A DNA stretch of 42,302 bases from Oscillatoriales cyanobacterium M59_W2019_021 (GTDB lineage Bacteria > Cyanobacteriota > Cyanobacteriia > Cyanobacteriales > Geitlerinemataceae), in the NCBI GenBank assembly GCA_015295945.1, contig DVED01000164.1, positions 1 through 42,302 on the forward strand. The letters run 5' to 3'. Positions 24,584-33,269 of this stretch are shown in pieces. A program made the position numbers and the translations under genes. The notes below the pieces were generated by a model. It was not told where the DNA came from, searched no databases, and was given only the letters and a program-made list of their open reading frames with translations. Each line of letters begins with the position of its first letter. Positions within the stretch are counted from its first letter, which is position 1.

Positions 24584-26299
24584 ATGCCTTTTCGCCTGCG
24601 TCGCCATCGTGCGATTAACAGAATACTCACCCCTCGATTGATCGGCAACTTTTTGGCAGGGGGAGTGTTGGCGATCTCCCTGTGCCAGATCCTCAAACCC
24701 GCCGTTGCCGCCGATCGCATTTACGCTTCCTACGCCGTCCTCGAGCGATCGATTTCCATCGCCGCCTTAGAAGAGTATGCCAAAAATGGCAAAATTGAGG
24801 AAGACTTAGCCGTATACGCCCGCTACGTCACCCCCGACGATCTCGAAGAACTGCGGAAAATTTTACGGGCGCGGGCGGATTTAGATCCGGTGGTCATTTC
24901 CCAGTTTCTCTACACCCGCCAAGGGGAAGTTCTGCTCAAACGCTTGGGGGAAGTCATCCAATCGGGATCGGGAAATTCCGGATTTTACGGCTTGCGGGCG
25001 GCGCTGATTTTAGCGGCTGCCGACGACGAGGGTTTAACCTTGCTCAACGTGCTGCGCCAGTTTCCTACCTCGGAAATTCGGGTCAACCTGCAACGGGCGC
25101 TACAAATGGCTCAAGAGTTGCAAGGATGGGTGAACCAAACCAAACGGGCGATCGATGGTGTCGAAAGATTCGCCACCGCCGATGCTCGGGAGAAAGAGGA
25201 CGACGCGATCGAGTTTGCCGAGGATTTGCAAAAACCGGGAAACCAACGCTGGCAAAAGCGATCGCTCCAATTTTCCGATCGGGGTCGCAAAATTCTTAAC
25301 ATTTCTAAAGACCGCAAACTCGATACCGACATCTACCTCCCCCAACGCAACGACGGACAACCCGCCCCCACCCTCGTCATTTCCCACGGTTTGGGTTCTA
25401 CGCGCAAAACGTTTGCATATTTAGCCGAACACCTCGCTTCTCACGGGTTTGCCGTCGTCGTTCCCCAACATCCCGGCAGCGATGCCCGCCAGTTGGAAGC
25501 ACTGATGACCGGGGTGGCGCGAGAAGTTGCCAAACCCGAAGAATTTGTCGATCGCCCCTTGGATATTACCTTTATCCTGGACGAACTTGAAAGCCTAGAG
25601 CGCAATAACCCCGAATGGAAAAACACCCTCGACTTGCAGCGCGTGGGCATTATCGGTCAATCTTTTGGGGGGTATACGGCTCTGGCACTGGCGGGTGCAC
25701 CCATCAACTTCGATCGCCTCCATCGCGACTGCCGCCAAGAAGAGGAATCTTGGAACGTGTCTCTCTTCTTGCAATGTCGGGCGCAGGATTTGAAACGTCG
25801 GGACGAGGTATTGCGCGACGATCGCATCCAAGGGGCGATCGCCATCAATCCTCTCACTAGCAGCGTTTTCGGGCAAGAAAGCCTCAGTCAAATTCAAATT
25901 CCCGTGGCGATCGTTTCCGGCGGTGCGGATACGGTTGCCCCCGCCTTAGTCGAGCAAATTCAGCCCTTTACCTGGCTGAGTGCCCCCGATAAATATTTGC
26001 TGCTGATGAAATCGGGAACGCATTTTTCTACCCTGGGACAAGAGGAAGGCGTGGTCTCCTTTCCCCCGGAGGCGATCGGTCCCAATCCCGCCCTCGCCCA
26101 ACGCTATATGAAAGCCTTTAGTTTGGCGTTCGCCGAAACCTATATCGCCGATCGATCGGCATACAAACCCTATCTCAGTTCCAGCTATATTCGCTCACTC
26201 TCCCAAGAGTCGATTCCCCTCAGTTTGATTCGATCTCTGGGAGAAACTCAGCTAGCAGAAATGCTCGGTCGGCGATCGCCGTTGTTACGGAATCAGTAA
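24584..26299 (+). CDS. Alpha/beta hydrolase with N-terminal DUF1400
   Basis: The protein is 571 residues from ATG 24584, and the region before it is weak. An N-terminal hydrophobic stretch ([19 protein letters not shown], about residues 13-31) suggests export or membrane anchoring. Residues about 35-170 form a DUF1400-type helical domain typical of cyanobacterial hydrolases. The alpha/beta hydrolase core follows, with [33 protein letters not shown], the nucleophile elbow [12 protein letters not shown] (Ser about residue 360), [15 protein letters not shown] (acid) and GTHFSTL (His about residue 480). The substrate is unknown. Family members resemble chlorophyllase-, lipase- or dienelactone-type hydrolases. 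Codon use is like that of its neighbours. Confidence 0.85.
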   Translation: MPFRLRRHRAINRILTPRLIGNFLAGGVLAISLCQILKPAVAADRIYASYAVLERSISIAALEEYAKNGKIEEDLAVYARYVTPDDLEELRKILRARADLDPVVISQFLYTRQGEVLLKRLGEVIQSGSGNSGFYGLRAALILAAADDEGLTLLNVLRQFPTSEIRVNLQRALQMAQELQGWVNQTKRAIDGVERFATADAREKEDDAIEFAEDLQKPGNQRWQKRSLQFSDRGRKILNISKDRKLDTDIYLPQRNDGQPAPTLVISHGLGSTRKTFAYLAEHLASHGFAVVVPQHPGSDARQLEALMTGVAREVAKPEEFVDRPLDITFILDELESLERNNPEWKNTLDLQRVGIIGQSFGGYTALALAGAPINFDRLHRDCRQEEESWNVSLFLQCRAQDLKRRDEVLRDDRIQGAIAINPLTSSVFGQESLSQIQIPVAIVSGGADTVAPALVEQIQPFTWLSAPDKYLLLMKSGTHFSTLGQEEGVVSFPPEAIGPNPALAQRYMKAFSLAFAETYIADRSAYKPYLSSSYIRSLSQESIPLSLIRSLGETQLAEMLGRRSPLLRNQ

Positions 26300-26319
26300 T
26301 AAGTAATAAGTAATAAGTT
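26296..26319. repeat. Heptamer tandem repeat TAATAAG
   Basis: Three uninterrupted TAATAAG units (with flanking G/T) follow the hydrolase stop. This is a short tandem repeat of the kind common in filamentous cyanobacterial genomes. Confidence 0.7.
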
Positions 26320-26720
26320 AAGATTCTGTAGCGATCGCCGTTGCCCACCCAGATTCGGGGTTTGAGCGCTCTTCAAAAAGAGTCGATCGAACTCTTACGG
26401 CAATAACGATACAGCCTAGAGCGTTGACAAATGCTTGCACCTTGATGTAGTGATATTCGCTAATAAATTTTTGAAAACTTTATAAAAAACGACCCAAACT
26501 AAATCATTCTTTTAACTAACGCATTTTTCCTCTGCCTATACTCGAAGTATGGTTCTTAACAACCAGATTTAAAGGTTGTTTAACAGCCATTATTTAACTA
26601 AAAAATATGCGATCGCGATCGCATAGAAATGAGATTTCTGTCATAGCGGAAATTCGATTTTATTCCTACTGCGAGAGTTTCAACCCAGACTTTAAGGATG
26701 TTTTGGAGAGTATAGACTTT
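26320..26720 (+). promoter_or_regulatory. Long upstream region of the PEP-CTERM gene
   Basis: About 400 bases without a gene precede the PEP-CTERM gene. They contain an AT-rich segment (26450-26520), a hairpin AACAACC...GGTTGTT at about 26559-26581, and a perfect 18-base palindrome (26607-26624) made of overlapping HIP1 sites about 97 bases before the start codon. A TATACT hexamer near 26537 could be a -10. No gene can be supported in it. Confidence 0.4.
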
Positions 26721-27623
26721 ATGACTGCCATTGCCAAAAAACTACTCATCGGTGCTTCTGTTATCGCGGGCATGAGTGCTGCCAACCCCGCCTTTGCCGC
26801 CAGCATTACCGACACTTCCCTAGGCGGAACCGCTCCGAGCGATGTTTTGCTCTACTGTGCAAACGGTGGGTTTACCGAAGAATGCGATGCCCCCTTAGCC
26901 AATATTCTCCAAGGCAATAGCAGTTCCCCCGGCGGTAACGTCGAATTGGCAGCCAGCAGCGAAAAATCCGGTTTTGACTTCAGCAAATATACCAGCCTGA
27001 CCGGGAAAGTTGACGGTCGAGATATTACCCTCAGCAGCTTGACGGCGAGCGATTGGGGTGGTGGTTTTGCCCAAAAATGGTTTGGCGAAGCACTGACCGC
27101 GAACGGTTTCGATAGCCTCTTCAACAGTTCTCAGAAAACTCAATTGTTTAATCTCTTCGCCAACTACGGTGGATTTCAGCGTTTCAGCGATCCCAACATC
27201 TCTTATGTCAATCGCGATGGCAGCACTGGGAAAGTCAGCATCGGTTTAGCCGGTCACTACCAAGCCTCCACGCTGTTAACTCAGTCGATCGATAAATATA
27301 TCGCCTCCAATCAACTATCAATGTCTCAAATGATTATGGCGAATACTGCAAAGTCTGTCTTGGCAACCAAAAACATTTTCGCCAGTGAAATCGTCAAAGT
27401 GACCTACGAAGGTCAAACCCAATTGCTGTACAGCTTCGCTCCCACTCGATCCGGTTTGGTCGCGAAGGATGACGGGTTGTCTCACACTGGAAACTACGAA
27501 GTCTCGTTGATGGGAACTGCCGATCCGCAAAAAGAGGTTCCCGAACCGACGACAATGGTAGGTGGTTTGATGGCATTGAGCGGTATGTTTGCTGCCAAAC
27601 GCAAAGCTCGCAAAAAAGCGTAA
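26721..27623 (+). CDS. Secreted PEP-CTERM anchor-domain protein
   Basis: This 300-residue exported protein starts at the ATG at 26721. Its signal peptide is KKLLIGASVIAGMSAANPAF with cleavage after AFA. The body is a beta-rich, Ser/Asn/Gly-rich domain with a C-x(8-9)-C region (LLYCANGGFTEECDAPL), SGFDFSKYTSLTGKVDGRD, and GGGFAQKWFGEALTANGFDS. The C-terminus has the PEP-CTERM sorting signal: VPEPTTMVGGLMALSGMFAA then basic KRKARKKA. This motif is recognised by exosortase for anchoring or export to the cell envelope. The upstream frame to 26607 is not coding. No exosortase is in the window. A strong terminator follows. Confidence 0.9.
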   Translation: MTAIAKKLLIGASVIAGMSAANPAFAASITDTSLGGTAPSDVLLYCANGGFTEECDAPLANILQGNSSSPGGNVELAASSEKSGFDFSKYTSLTGKVDGRDITLSSLTASDWGGGFAQKWFGEALTANGFDSLFNSSQKTQLFNLFANYGGFQRFSDPNISYVNRDGSTGKVSIGLAGHYQASTLLTQSIDKYIASNQLSMSQMIMANTAKSVLATKNIFASEIVKVTYEGQTQLLYSFAPTRSGLVAKDDGLSHTGNYEVSLMGTADPQKEVPEPTTMVGGLMALSGMFAAKRKARKKA

Positions 27624-27670
27624 GCCTATCGATTTAATGCTTCCTCAATAGTTTTCTCAGATTACTCAAA

Positions 27671-27700
27671 CCGAGAGGTCGATCGACCTCTCGGTTTTTT
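27671..27700 (+). terminator. Rho-independent terminator after the PEP-CTERM gene
   Basis: A perfect 12-bp inverted repeat (CCGAGAGGTCGA with its complement, 27671-27694) is followed by a T-tract at 27695-27700 on the plus strand. It ends the transcript of the PEP-CTERM gene. Confidence 0.85.
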
Positions 27701-27799
27701 ATAGCGATCGGCTTTTTTGTAGCTATCAGCTATCAGCTAAGTAGGTCGGTGGGGAAACATTTAACATCTTTAGTAGGGGCAGGTTTAGCAGAAAGTTTC

Positions 27800-27876
27800 G
27801 TAGGGTGGGTTAGGCACGGGGATGATTTGTAGGAAAAACCAATCCGTTTGAATCCGTGCGGTAACCCACCACCCGA
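27800..27876. repeat. MITE-like imperfect inverted repeat
   Basis: GTAGGGTGGGTTAGGCACGG (27800-27819) is almost complementary to CCGTGCGGTAACCCACCAC (27854-27872), with about 35 bases between. These GGTGGGTTA / TAACCCACC ends occur in many cyanobacterial miniature elements. It has no gene and lies downstream of kaiC. Confidence 0.55.
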
Positions 27877-27933
27877 TGTTTATTAACGTCAGTACGGGTT
27901 AACGACTCTATCCCCTGGACAAACCCAAAAACC

Positions 27934-29490
27934 TTATTCACTATCTTCGAGCTTATCTTGCACGCCTCGAACGATGCGAGACAGTTCTGTTTTTTCATTA
28001 ACACTCACCCGAGTCGGCGATCCGCTGATAATGCCTTCGTAGTGGCGGAACGAATCTTTAATTTCCGCACCTTTGTCGCTGATAGTATACTCGCGAATGC
28101 CCGTATCGTGCCACGATCCCCGCATTTTGAAGACGTTAATCGCCCGCGCCATTTCGCCGCGAATTTCCACGTATTGCAACATCAAAATGGTATCGGTAAT
28201 GGTAGAAATGTGGGAATCGGTAATGGAGTGCGATCCCATAAACTGGTCGGTGGTATTGGTGAAAAATCCGGTAATTTCTTCTTGTTTGGCGTATCCAGTC
28301 ACGCCGATGACAAACTGGCGGAAGGCATTGTTACTGACCCCTCGCGCTAAGGCCGAGAGAGAGTCGATCGCAATGCGAGAGGGTTTGAAATCGACAATTT
28401 CGGTTTTAATGATTTGCAAGTGGTCTTCCAATCCGGCAGATTCGGGATAAGCGCAAAGAATTTTCAGCAATCCTTTCCGCTCCATTGCCTCAAAATCGAT
28501 GCCCCAAGAATAGGCATTTCGCAACAGTTGAGCGCGAGATTCTTCATAAGCAAATAGGATGGCGCGTTCTCCGTTCAAGCACCCTTCCTGAACGAATTTG
28601 CTGACCAACAAGGTTTTTCCGGTTCCGGTTGCGCCCGTTGCCAAAATAATCGAATCTTTGAAAAATCCACCACCGCACATATTGTCGAGGGTTTTCACCC
28701 CGGAAGAAACGCGAACGTTGGACGATCGCTGAGTGAGGCGCATTGCTCCCAGTGGGAAAATATTAATGCCATCGTTGGTCATGGTAAAGGGATACTCACC
28801 TTTCATGTGAGTTGTCCCTCGTAGCTTCAGAATTTCTACGGTACGCCTGCGGCGTTCGCTTTCCAAAACATTTCGCAAGATGACCACATTATCGGAGACA
28901 AATTCTTCGACCCCAAATCGGGCGATCGGTCCGTATTCTTCCAGTCGTTCGGTGGTCATAACTGTCGTCGCGCCGACTTGTTTCAAACGGGCAACCAATC
29001 GGAAAATTTCCCGGCGGACGACTGATGCGGCATCGTATTGTTGAAATACAGCCGTTACGGAGTCGATCGACACTCGTTTGGCTTTATATTTGCGAATGCC
29101 GTATTGAATGCGTTCGATCAGTGCCGAAAGATCGAAATTTCCCACGACTTCTTGTCCGTCGGGATCGGGAGAGGCGTCGAGGATAAATAGTTTGCCTTCA
29201 TTGATGAGTTGCTGTAAATCCCAACCAAAACTATAGGCATTTTTAATAATGTCGTTGGGCGATTCTTCAAAGGTTACAAAAACACCGGGTTCGTTGAAGT
29301 AGCGAATTCCATTGTAAATAAACTGAATCGCAAACAAGGTTTTTCCCGTTCCCGACGTTCCGCTAACTAAGGTCGTGCGCTCGACAGGCAATCCCCCATG
29401 ACTGATGTCATCGAAACCTTCAATCATCGTGCGAATTTTATGGACGCCGACGATCGTTGAAGCGTTACTTTCTTTTTTCTTTTGATTCAT
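27934..29490 (-). CDS. kaiC: Circadian clock protein KaiC
   Basis: The core clock ATPase/autokinase is 518 residues, the length of the family. It has two RecA-type domains. CI has a Walker A GTSGTGKT at 44-51 and the catalytic Glu pair at 75-76 (FEES). CII has GATGTGKT at 286-293 and the Glu pair at 316-317. The phosphorylation sites of the clock cycle are present in SHISTITD as S429 and T430. The CII end includes the C-terminal KaiA-binding segment (RIVRGVQDKL). All key residues needed for the phosphorylation rhythm are in place. It is the last gene of kaiA-kaiB-kaiC; kaiB ends 35 bases upstream, so they are co-transcribed, or kaiBC have their own promoter inside kaiA. Confidence 0.98.
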   Translation of the reverse strand: MNQKKKESNASTIVGVHKIRTMIEGFDDISHGGLPVERTTLVSGTSGTGKTLFAIQFIYNGIRYFNEPGVFVTFEESPNDIIKNAYSFGWDLQQLINEGKLFILDASPDPDGQEVVGNFDLSALIERIQYGIRKYKAKRVSIDSVTAVFQQYDAASVVRREIFRLVARLKQVGATTVMTTERLEEYGPIARFGVEEFVSDNVVILRNVLESERRRRTVEILKLRGTTHMKGEYPFTMTNDGINIFPLGAMRLTQRSSNVRVSSGVKTLDNMCGGGFFKDSIILATGATGTGKTLLVSKFVQEGCLNGERAILFAYEESRAQLLRNAYSWGIDFEAMERKGLLKILCAYPESAGLEDHLQIIKTEIVDFKPSRIAIDSLSALARGVSNNAFRQFVIGVTGYAKQEEITGFFTNTTDQFMGSHSITDSHISTITDTILMLQYVEIRGEMARAINVFKMRGSWHDTGIREYTISDKGAEIKDSFRHYEGIISGSPTRVSVNEKTELSRIVRGVQDKLEDSE

Positions 29491-29525
29491 TTGTATCTGA
29501 TTTTATGATATTATTTTTGGAAAAA

Positions 29526-29840
29526 CTAAATATCTAAATGCCGATCATGTAACTCTTCGTACAATAAATCAAGACCGATCAATACTTTTTCGCGATCGGA
29601 TAAATCTCCAATTATTTTGCGAACGGGAGGGGGTAAAACCTTAGATAAAGTTGGCGTTGCTAAAATTTTATCTTCTTCGGCTAACTGAGGGTTTTTGAGA
29701 ACGTCAATGACTTTTAACGCATACACCCCTTGAAAGTCTTGCTCTAAAATATCGTTCAGCATTTTCAAGGCGCGAATCGAGTTAGGGGTATTTCCCGCTA
29801 CGTAGAGTTTGAGAACGTAGGTTTTCTTTGGAGCAACCAT
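29526..29840 (-). CDS. kaiB: Circadian clock protein KaiB
   Basis: KaiB binds phosphorylated KaiC and sequesters KaiA; it is the metamorphic clock protein. The ATG at 29840 gives 104 residues, matching the family (about 102-108). The sequence [20 protein letters not shown] begins the thioredoxin-like fold, then [20 protein letters not shown] and [20 protein letters not shown] (fold-switch region). A longer frame to 29936 runs into kaiA and is not used. The kaiA stop lies 56 bases upstream. Confidence 0.98.
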   Translation of the reverse strand: MVAPKKTYVLKLYVAGNTPNSIRALKMLNDILEQDFQGVYALKVIDVLKNPQLAEEDKILATPTLSKVLPPPVRKIIGDLSDREKVLIGLDLLYEELHDRHLDI

Positions 29841-29896
29841 AAGTAATAGCGATCGATTGAGTGAATGGGAATACGGAACTGGCAAATCAGCGCTCT

Positions 29897-30754
29897 TTAA
29901 GATTCTCGGGGAATCGATCGGCGATACATTTCGCAAAGATGGGCGATGACATCGATTAAAGTCAAACGATAATCGAGCAAGATTTCCTCGCTGCGACCTT
30001 CCAATTTTAGCTGTTTGGTAAATTCATCCATCAACTCCATATGAAGTTCGACAATTGCAGTGACGGAAATATCCGCAAAAAAGGCAAGATCGACAAATTC
30101 ATCGATTTTTTTATTGAGGTCTGCGGGTTCGGAAAAATATTCTAAAACAATTTCGCGATAGGCGGACTTCAGTTGCTTCAGAAATTGCTGGCGTTCGGGT
30201 TCGGGCAAGTTTCTGAGGTACATCTGAGGATTTCGTTTGTAGTACACGCCTAAGTACCCCAATCGCTCTTTAAGTTTCTCGGATAAGCGTTTTTGCTGGT
30301 GCTTCAACTCGGCAATGGCGGCGGAAGTCGAGCGCGTGTTTGCCGTTCCTGTATTTTGGGGAAAATGCTCTGTGGATGAGAGTTTGAGAAACTGGGTAAT
30401 GGCTCGATCGATAGCAAGAGCGAGATCGCTCAATTTTCCGGTCGCCAGTCGCACTTCCCTCTGGTGATACAGGGGTCGATCGCTTTGAATGCCTGGGATG
30501 GCGGGATCGGGGACGATGACAGCGGGTAAAAACGCGACTCGTCGATCGATCTGGGCAATGAGCGATTCTAATTGGGGACTCTCTTGCAAAATCAGACAAT
30601 CGAGTTGGTGTTTGGATTGTTCGATACATTCCAAGAATCGATCGACCTCTTGAAAATGGTGGATGATGTAGCGTTCTCCAGTCAGCAAGCGACAAACCGA
30701 CTCAAACAGGGCATTGTTAGGGAGGAAGGTACAAATCGAGAGTTGAGACTGCAC
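29897..30754 (-). CDS. kaiA: Circadian clock protein KaiA, full length
   Basis: KaiA stimulates KaiC autophosphorylation. The GTG at 30754 gives 285 residues, close to the 284-residue form; a TTG 12 codons upstream is less likely. The N-terminal pseudo-receiver domain (residues about 1-135: [35 protein letters not shown]) is complete. The C-terminal four-helix domain ([60 protein letters not shown]) carries the KaiC-interacting surface. Many filamentous species have only the C-terminal part; here the long form is intact. It is the promoter-proximal gene of the kai cluster and is divergent from the histidine kinase gene. Confidence 0.97.
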   Translation of the reverse strand: MQSQLSICTFLPNNALFESVCRLLTGERYIIHHFQEVDRFLECIEQSKHQLDCLILQESPQLESLIAQIDRRVAFLPAVIVPDPAIPGIQSDRPLYHQREVRLATGKLSDLALAIDRAITQFLKLSSTEHFPQNTGTANTRSTSAAIAELKHQQKRLSEKLKERLGYLGVYYKRNPQMYLRNLPEPERQQFLKQLKSAYREIVLEYFSEPADLNKKIDEFVDLAFFADISVTAIVELHMELMDEFTKQLKLEGRSEEILLDYRLTLIDVIAHLCEMYRRSIPRES

Positions 30755-30799
30755 GGTACGGGTGGATAGAGGACGGAAGTCGGCACACAAATGCCTCGT

Positions 30800-30851
30800 T
30801 TGTTACATACAGGAGAACGTTCGTCAAGAAACTTAATTTTTATTTAAGTTT
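30800..30851 (-). promoter_or_regulatory. Putative kaiA promoter with flanking palindrome
   Basis: On the minus strand TTGACG (30827-30822) is a good -35 and TAACAA (30805-30800), 16 bases away, a moderate -10. An 8-bp inverted repeat AAACTTAA/TTAAGTTT (arms 30829-30836 and 30844-30851, 7-base spacer) sits immediately upstream of the -35, a standard activator/repressor position. The start would lie about 40 bases before the GTG of kaiA. Assignment is by pattern only. Confidence 0.4.
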
Positions 30852-31025
30852 AGTATGACTATACGCGATCGTCGTGCCTAAAGTTTCAGTCTGCCTCGGA
30901 AATTCATACATAATTTAATTAAGTGAGATCCGGGTGCGGGCCTGTGGCGATGTCGCACGCTACTGCCAAATCCGAATTGACGGATCGGACTCACCCCTCT
31001 TGGCGATCTCCCGAACGACCCACCC

Positions 31026-33188
31026 ATGTCGATGCTCGTGACCGATTTAAGCAACTTTATCTCCCATATTCCGCGATGCTCGCCGACCGAGACGCTCCGT
31101 GGGGCATTAGACCTGTTAGAGTCCCAAGATAGTCCGTGTTTGGCGATCGTCAATGCTAAGCAGCAGCCTCTCGGTCTCGTTCACCTGCATCGCTTGCTCT
31201 TAGCCCTCCGAGATCGAGAGCGGGTTGTAGCTGCCGTCTCCACTGCCACCGGGATTGATCGATCCCTGTCCGAGATCGCGCCGGAAGACTGTCCCCTGGC
31301 GGCAGTCGCTCCCTCGCTCGTTTCGCCCCTGGCAATTTTACCCGTCAATCTCACCCTTGATCGGTTATTTCCCTACCTACAAGAACGCCGTGATCGGGTG
31401 GCTTACGCTGTCGTCGATGCCGACGACGCATTTTTGGGATTGCTCGACCCCTGGCGGCTGTTACAGTGCCTGGGAGAGCAGTTGATGGCAACCGCTCCCT
31501 CTTCGGGATTGACCGTAGCGATCGCCCGATACCAGCAACTGGCGCGGGAACTGGCGGCGAAAAATGCCGATTTGGAGCAGATCGGACGCTTGAAAAACGA
31601 ACTGTTGGCGGCGGTGAGTCACGAACTCAAAACCCCTCTCAACTCCGTTTCAAATTTGTCCGGCTTGCTCAAAGACCGTAAACTGGGTCAGTTGAGCGAT
31701 CGGCAAGCGCAGTATGCCCAGTTGATCTACCAAAGCAGTCGCCAACTGATGAGCGTTGTCAATCGGGTGTCCGAACTCAGTCGCATCGAAAGCGGCGAGC
31801 TAGAACTGCGGCGATCGCGCGTTGCCATTCTCGCCTGTTGCCAGGAAGCGTACCAGCAAGCCCTGCAACTGTGGGATTCTCCTCCGGAGAACTCCTTCGC
31901 CTTAGAAATCGAACCCGGTTTGGAGGCGATCGTCGCCGACGAATTGCGCCTGCGCCAAATTCTGATCGCTCTGCTCTCCAACGCTCTCAAATTTACCCCG
32001 CCGACGGGACGGATCGGGCTGCGGGTGAGTTTGTGGGGACGCTGGATCGGGTTTACGGTGTGGGATACGGGAATCGGCATCGCCGATGGGCAACAAGCCC
32101 AAATTTTCCAGCGGTTTCAACGCCTGGAAAACCCCTTAACCCATCGATTTGAGGGAACGGGATTGGGATTGGTTTTGGCGCGGCGGCTGGCTCGCCTGCA
32201 CGGCGGAGAAATTACGTTTACTGCCCAAACGGGGTGCGGGAGCGAGTTTACCCTGTTGTTGCCGTTTGCTGCCAGTCCCAGTATTGCCGATCGCTCCAGA
32301 CCCCCCGAAAAAGACAATCTGGTTTTGGTCGTAGAGTCGGAAGCCTCGGCAGTGGAAGCCATCTCGACGCTGCTGACCGCTTGGGGCTATCCCGTGGCGA
32401 TCGCCCGTTCGGGCCCCGAAGCCCTGGAAAAAGCCCGACAACTCCAACCCCAAATCCTGTTGCTCGATCCCCAATTGCCCTTACTGTCCGGCTGGGATGT
32501 CCTCACCTTGCTCAAAGCCGACGAAACCACCCGACACCTACGGGCGATCGTCATGGCTCCTCGATCTCGAGAATCTCAAGCTCGGCAAAACGGAGCGGAC
32601 GATTTCTTGAGTCTCCCCTGGTCGGAGGAGCAGTTGCGTCAAGCCGTCTCCTACGGCAGCCTCCCAGTGACATCCCCAACCCGGAAGTTAACGATTTTGT
32701 GGATAGCCGGGGGAGATTGCCATTTAGCCCCCAAACCCGGAGATCTGCAAGCCAGCCAGGATTTACGCGCCTCCATCCAGCAAGCCGATTTGAACGGTCT
32801 GTTTCACCACCATCACTGTCGCATCCTCGAAGTGGACGATCTCGAACAGGCCAACATCCTGGCGCGGATTTGGAAACCCGATGTAGTGCTGCTCGACAGT
32901 ATCGTTCCCTTCGCCGATCCCCAAACCTATTTAGACGAACTCGCCCAATCGTCCCACTTAGCCGATTTACCCCTCATCGCCCTCGATCCGGAAACCACCC
33001 AAGCCGCCAACCGCGCCAGCGAGCGATACGGAGGCCGGCTTCAGGTCTTTCCCTGTTTTTCACTGTCGGAATCCTGCAATGCTGAAGATCGAAACTCTAA
33101 AGGAGTCGCTGCGCGATCGGGATGCAGTGTTCCCGCTCTGTTACAAGCTATTCAGTTGGCAGTGGGGATGGGAACAATAACGAGTTAG
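31026..33188 (+). CDS. Hybrid sensor histidine kinase with CBS-like input and receiver domains
   Basis: The protein is 720 residues from ATG 31026. Domains in order: a CBS-pair-like input (about 1-150; IPRCSPTETLRGALDLLESQ, LGLVHLHRLLL), and HisKA with H199 in AAVSHELKTPLNS. The HATPase follows (N-box NALKFTP; G1 DTGIGIADG; G2 GTGLGLVLA; ends about 415). A receiver domain lies at about 430-545, with ILLLDPQLPLLSGWDVL carrying the phosphoacceptor Asp but VLVVESEAS where two acidic residues are usual. A second, diverged receiver-like C-terminal part lies at about 560-720 (DVVLLDSIVPFADPQTY) and lacks the full set of active-site residues. It is probably a two-component kinase signalling through its receivers. 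It is divergent from kaiA with 270 bases between, so it may belong to the clock output or input, but no direct link is shown. Confidence 0.9.
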   Translation: MSMLVTDLSNFISHIPRCSPTETLRGALDLLESQDSPCLAIVNAKQQPLGLVHLHRLLLALRDRERVVAAVSTATGIDRSLSEIAPEDCPLAAVAPSLVSPLAILPVNLTLDRLFPYLQERRDRVAYAVVDADDAFLGLLDPWRLLQCLGEQLMATAPSSGLTVAIARYQQLARELAAKNADLEQIGRLKNELLAAVSHELKTPLNSVSNLSGLLKDRKLGQLSDRQAQYAQLIYQSSRQLMSVVNRVSELSRIESGELELRRSRVAILACCQEAYQQALQLWDSPPENSFALEIEPGLEAIVADELRLRQILIALLSNALKFTPPTGRIGLRVSLWGRWIGFTVWDTGIGIADGQQAQIFQRFQRLENPLTHRFEGTGLGLVLARRLARLHGGEITFTAQTGCGSEFTLLLPFAASPSIADRSRPPEKDNLVLVVESEASAVEAISTLLTAWGYPVAIARSGPEALEKARQLQPQILLLDPQLPLLSGWDVLTLLKADETTRHLRAIVMAPRSRESQARQNGADDFLSLPWSEEQLRQAVSYGSLPVTSPTRKLTILWIAGGDCHLAPKPGDLQASQDLRASIQQADLNGLFHHHHCRILEVDDLEQANILARIWKPDVVLLDSIVPFADPQTYLDELAQSSHLADLPLIALDPETTQAANRASERYGGRLQVFPCFSLSESCNAEDRNSKGVAARSGCSVPALLQAIQLAVGMGTITS

Positions 33189-33235
33189 GGGTTAGGGGTT
33201 GTTCAATTACCGATTACCCATTACCCATTACGCTA
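33186..33235. repeat. Short tandem repeats between the kinase and ccdA
   Basis: TTAGGGG-TTAGGGG and TTACCGA-TTACCCA-TTACCCA-TTACG follow each other. These are typical cyanobacterial heptamer-type repeats. There is no open frame in the short gap. Confidence 0.6.
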
Positions 33236-33269
33236 CAATTCAAAACGGACGGGTTCTTTACAAATCGCA

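Noticed and set aside
29841-29936. Longer kaiB frame starting at 29936
   Set aside because: It runs into the kaiA coding region; the ATG at 29840 gives the standard 104-residue KaiB.
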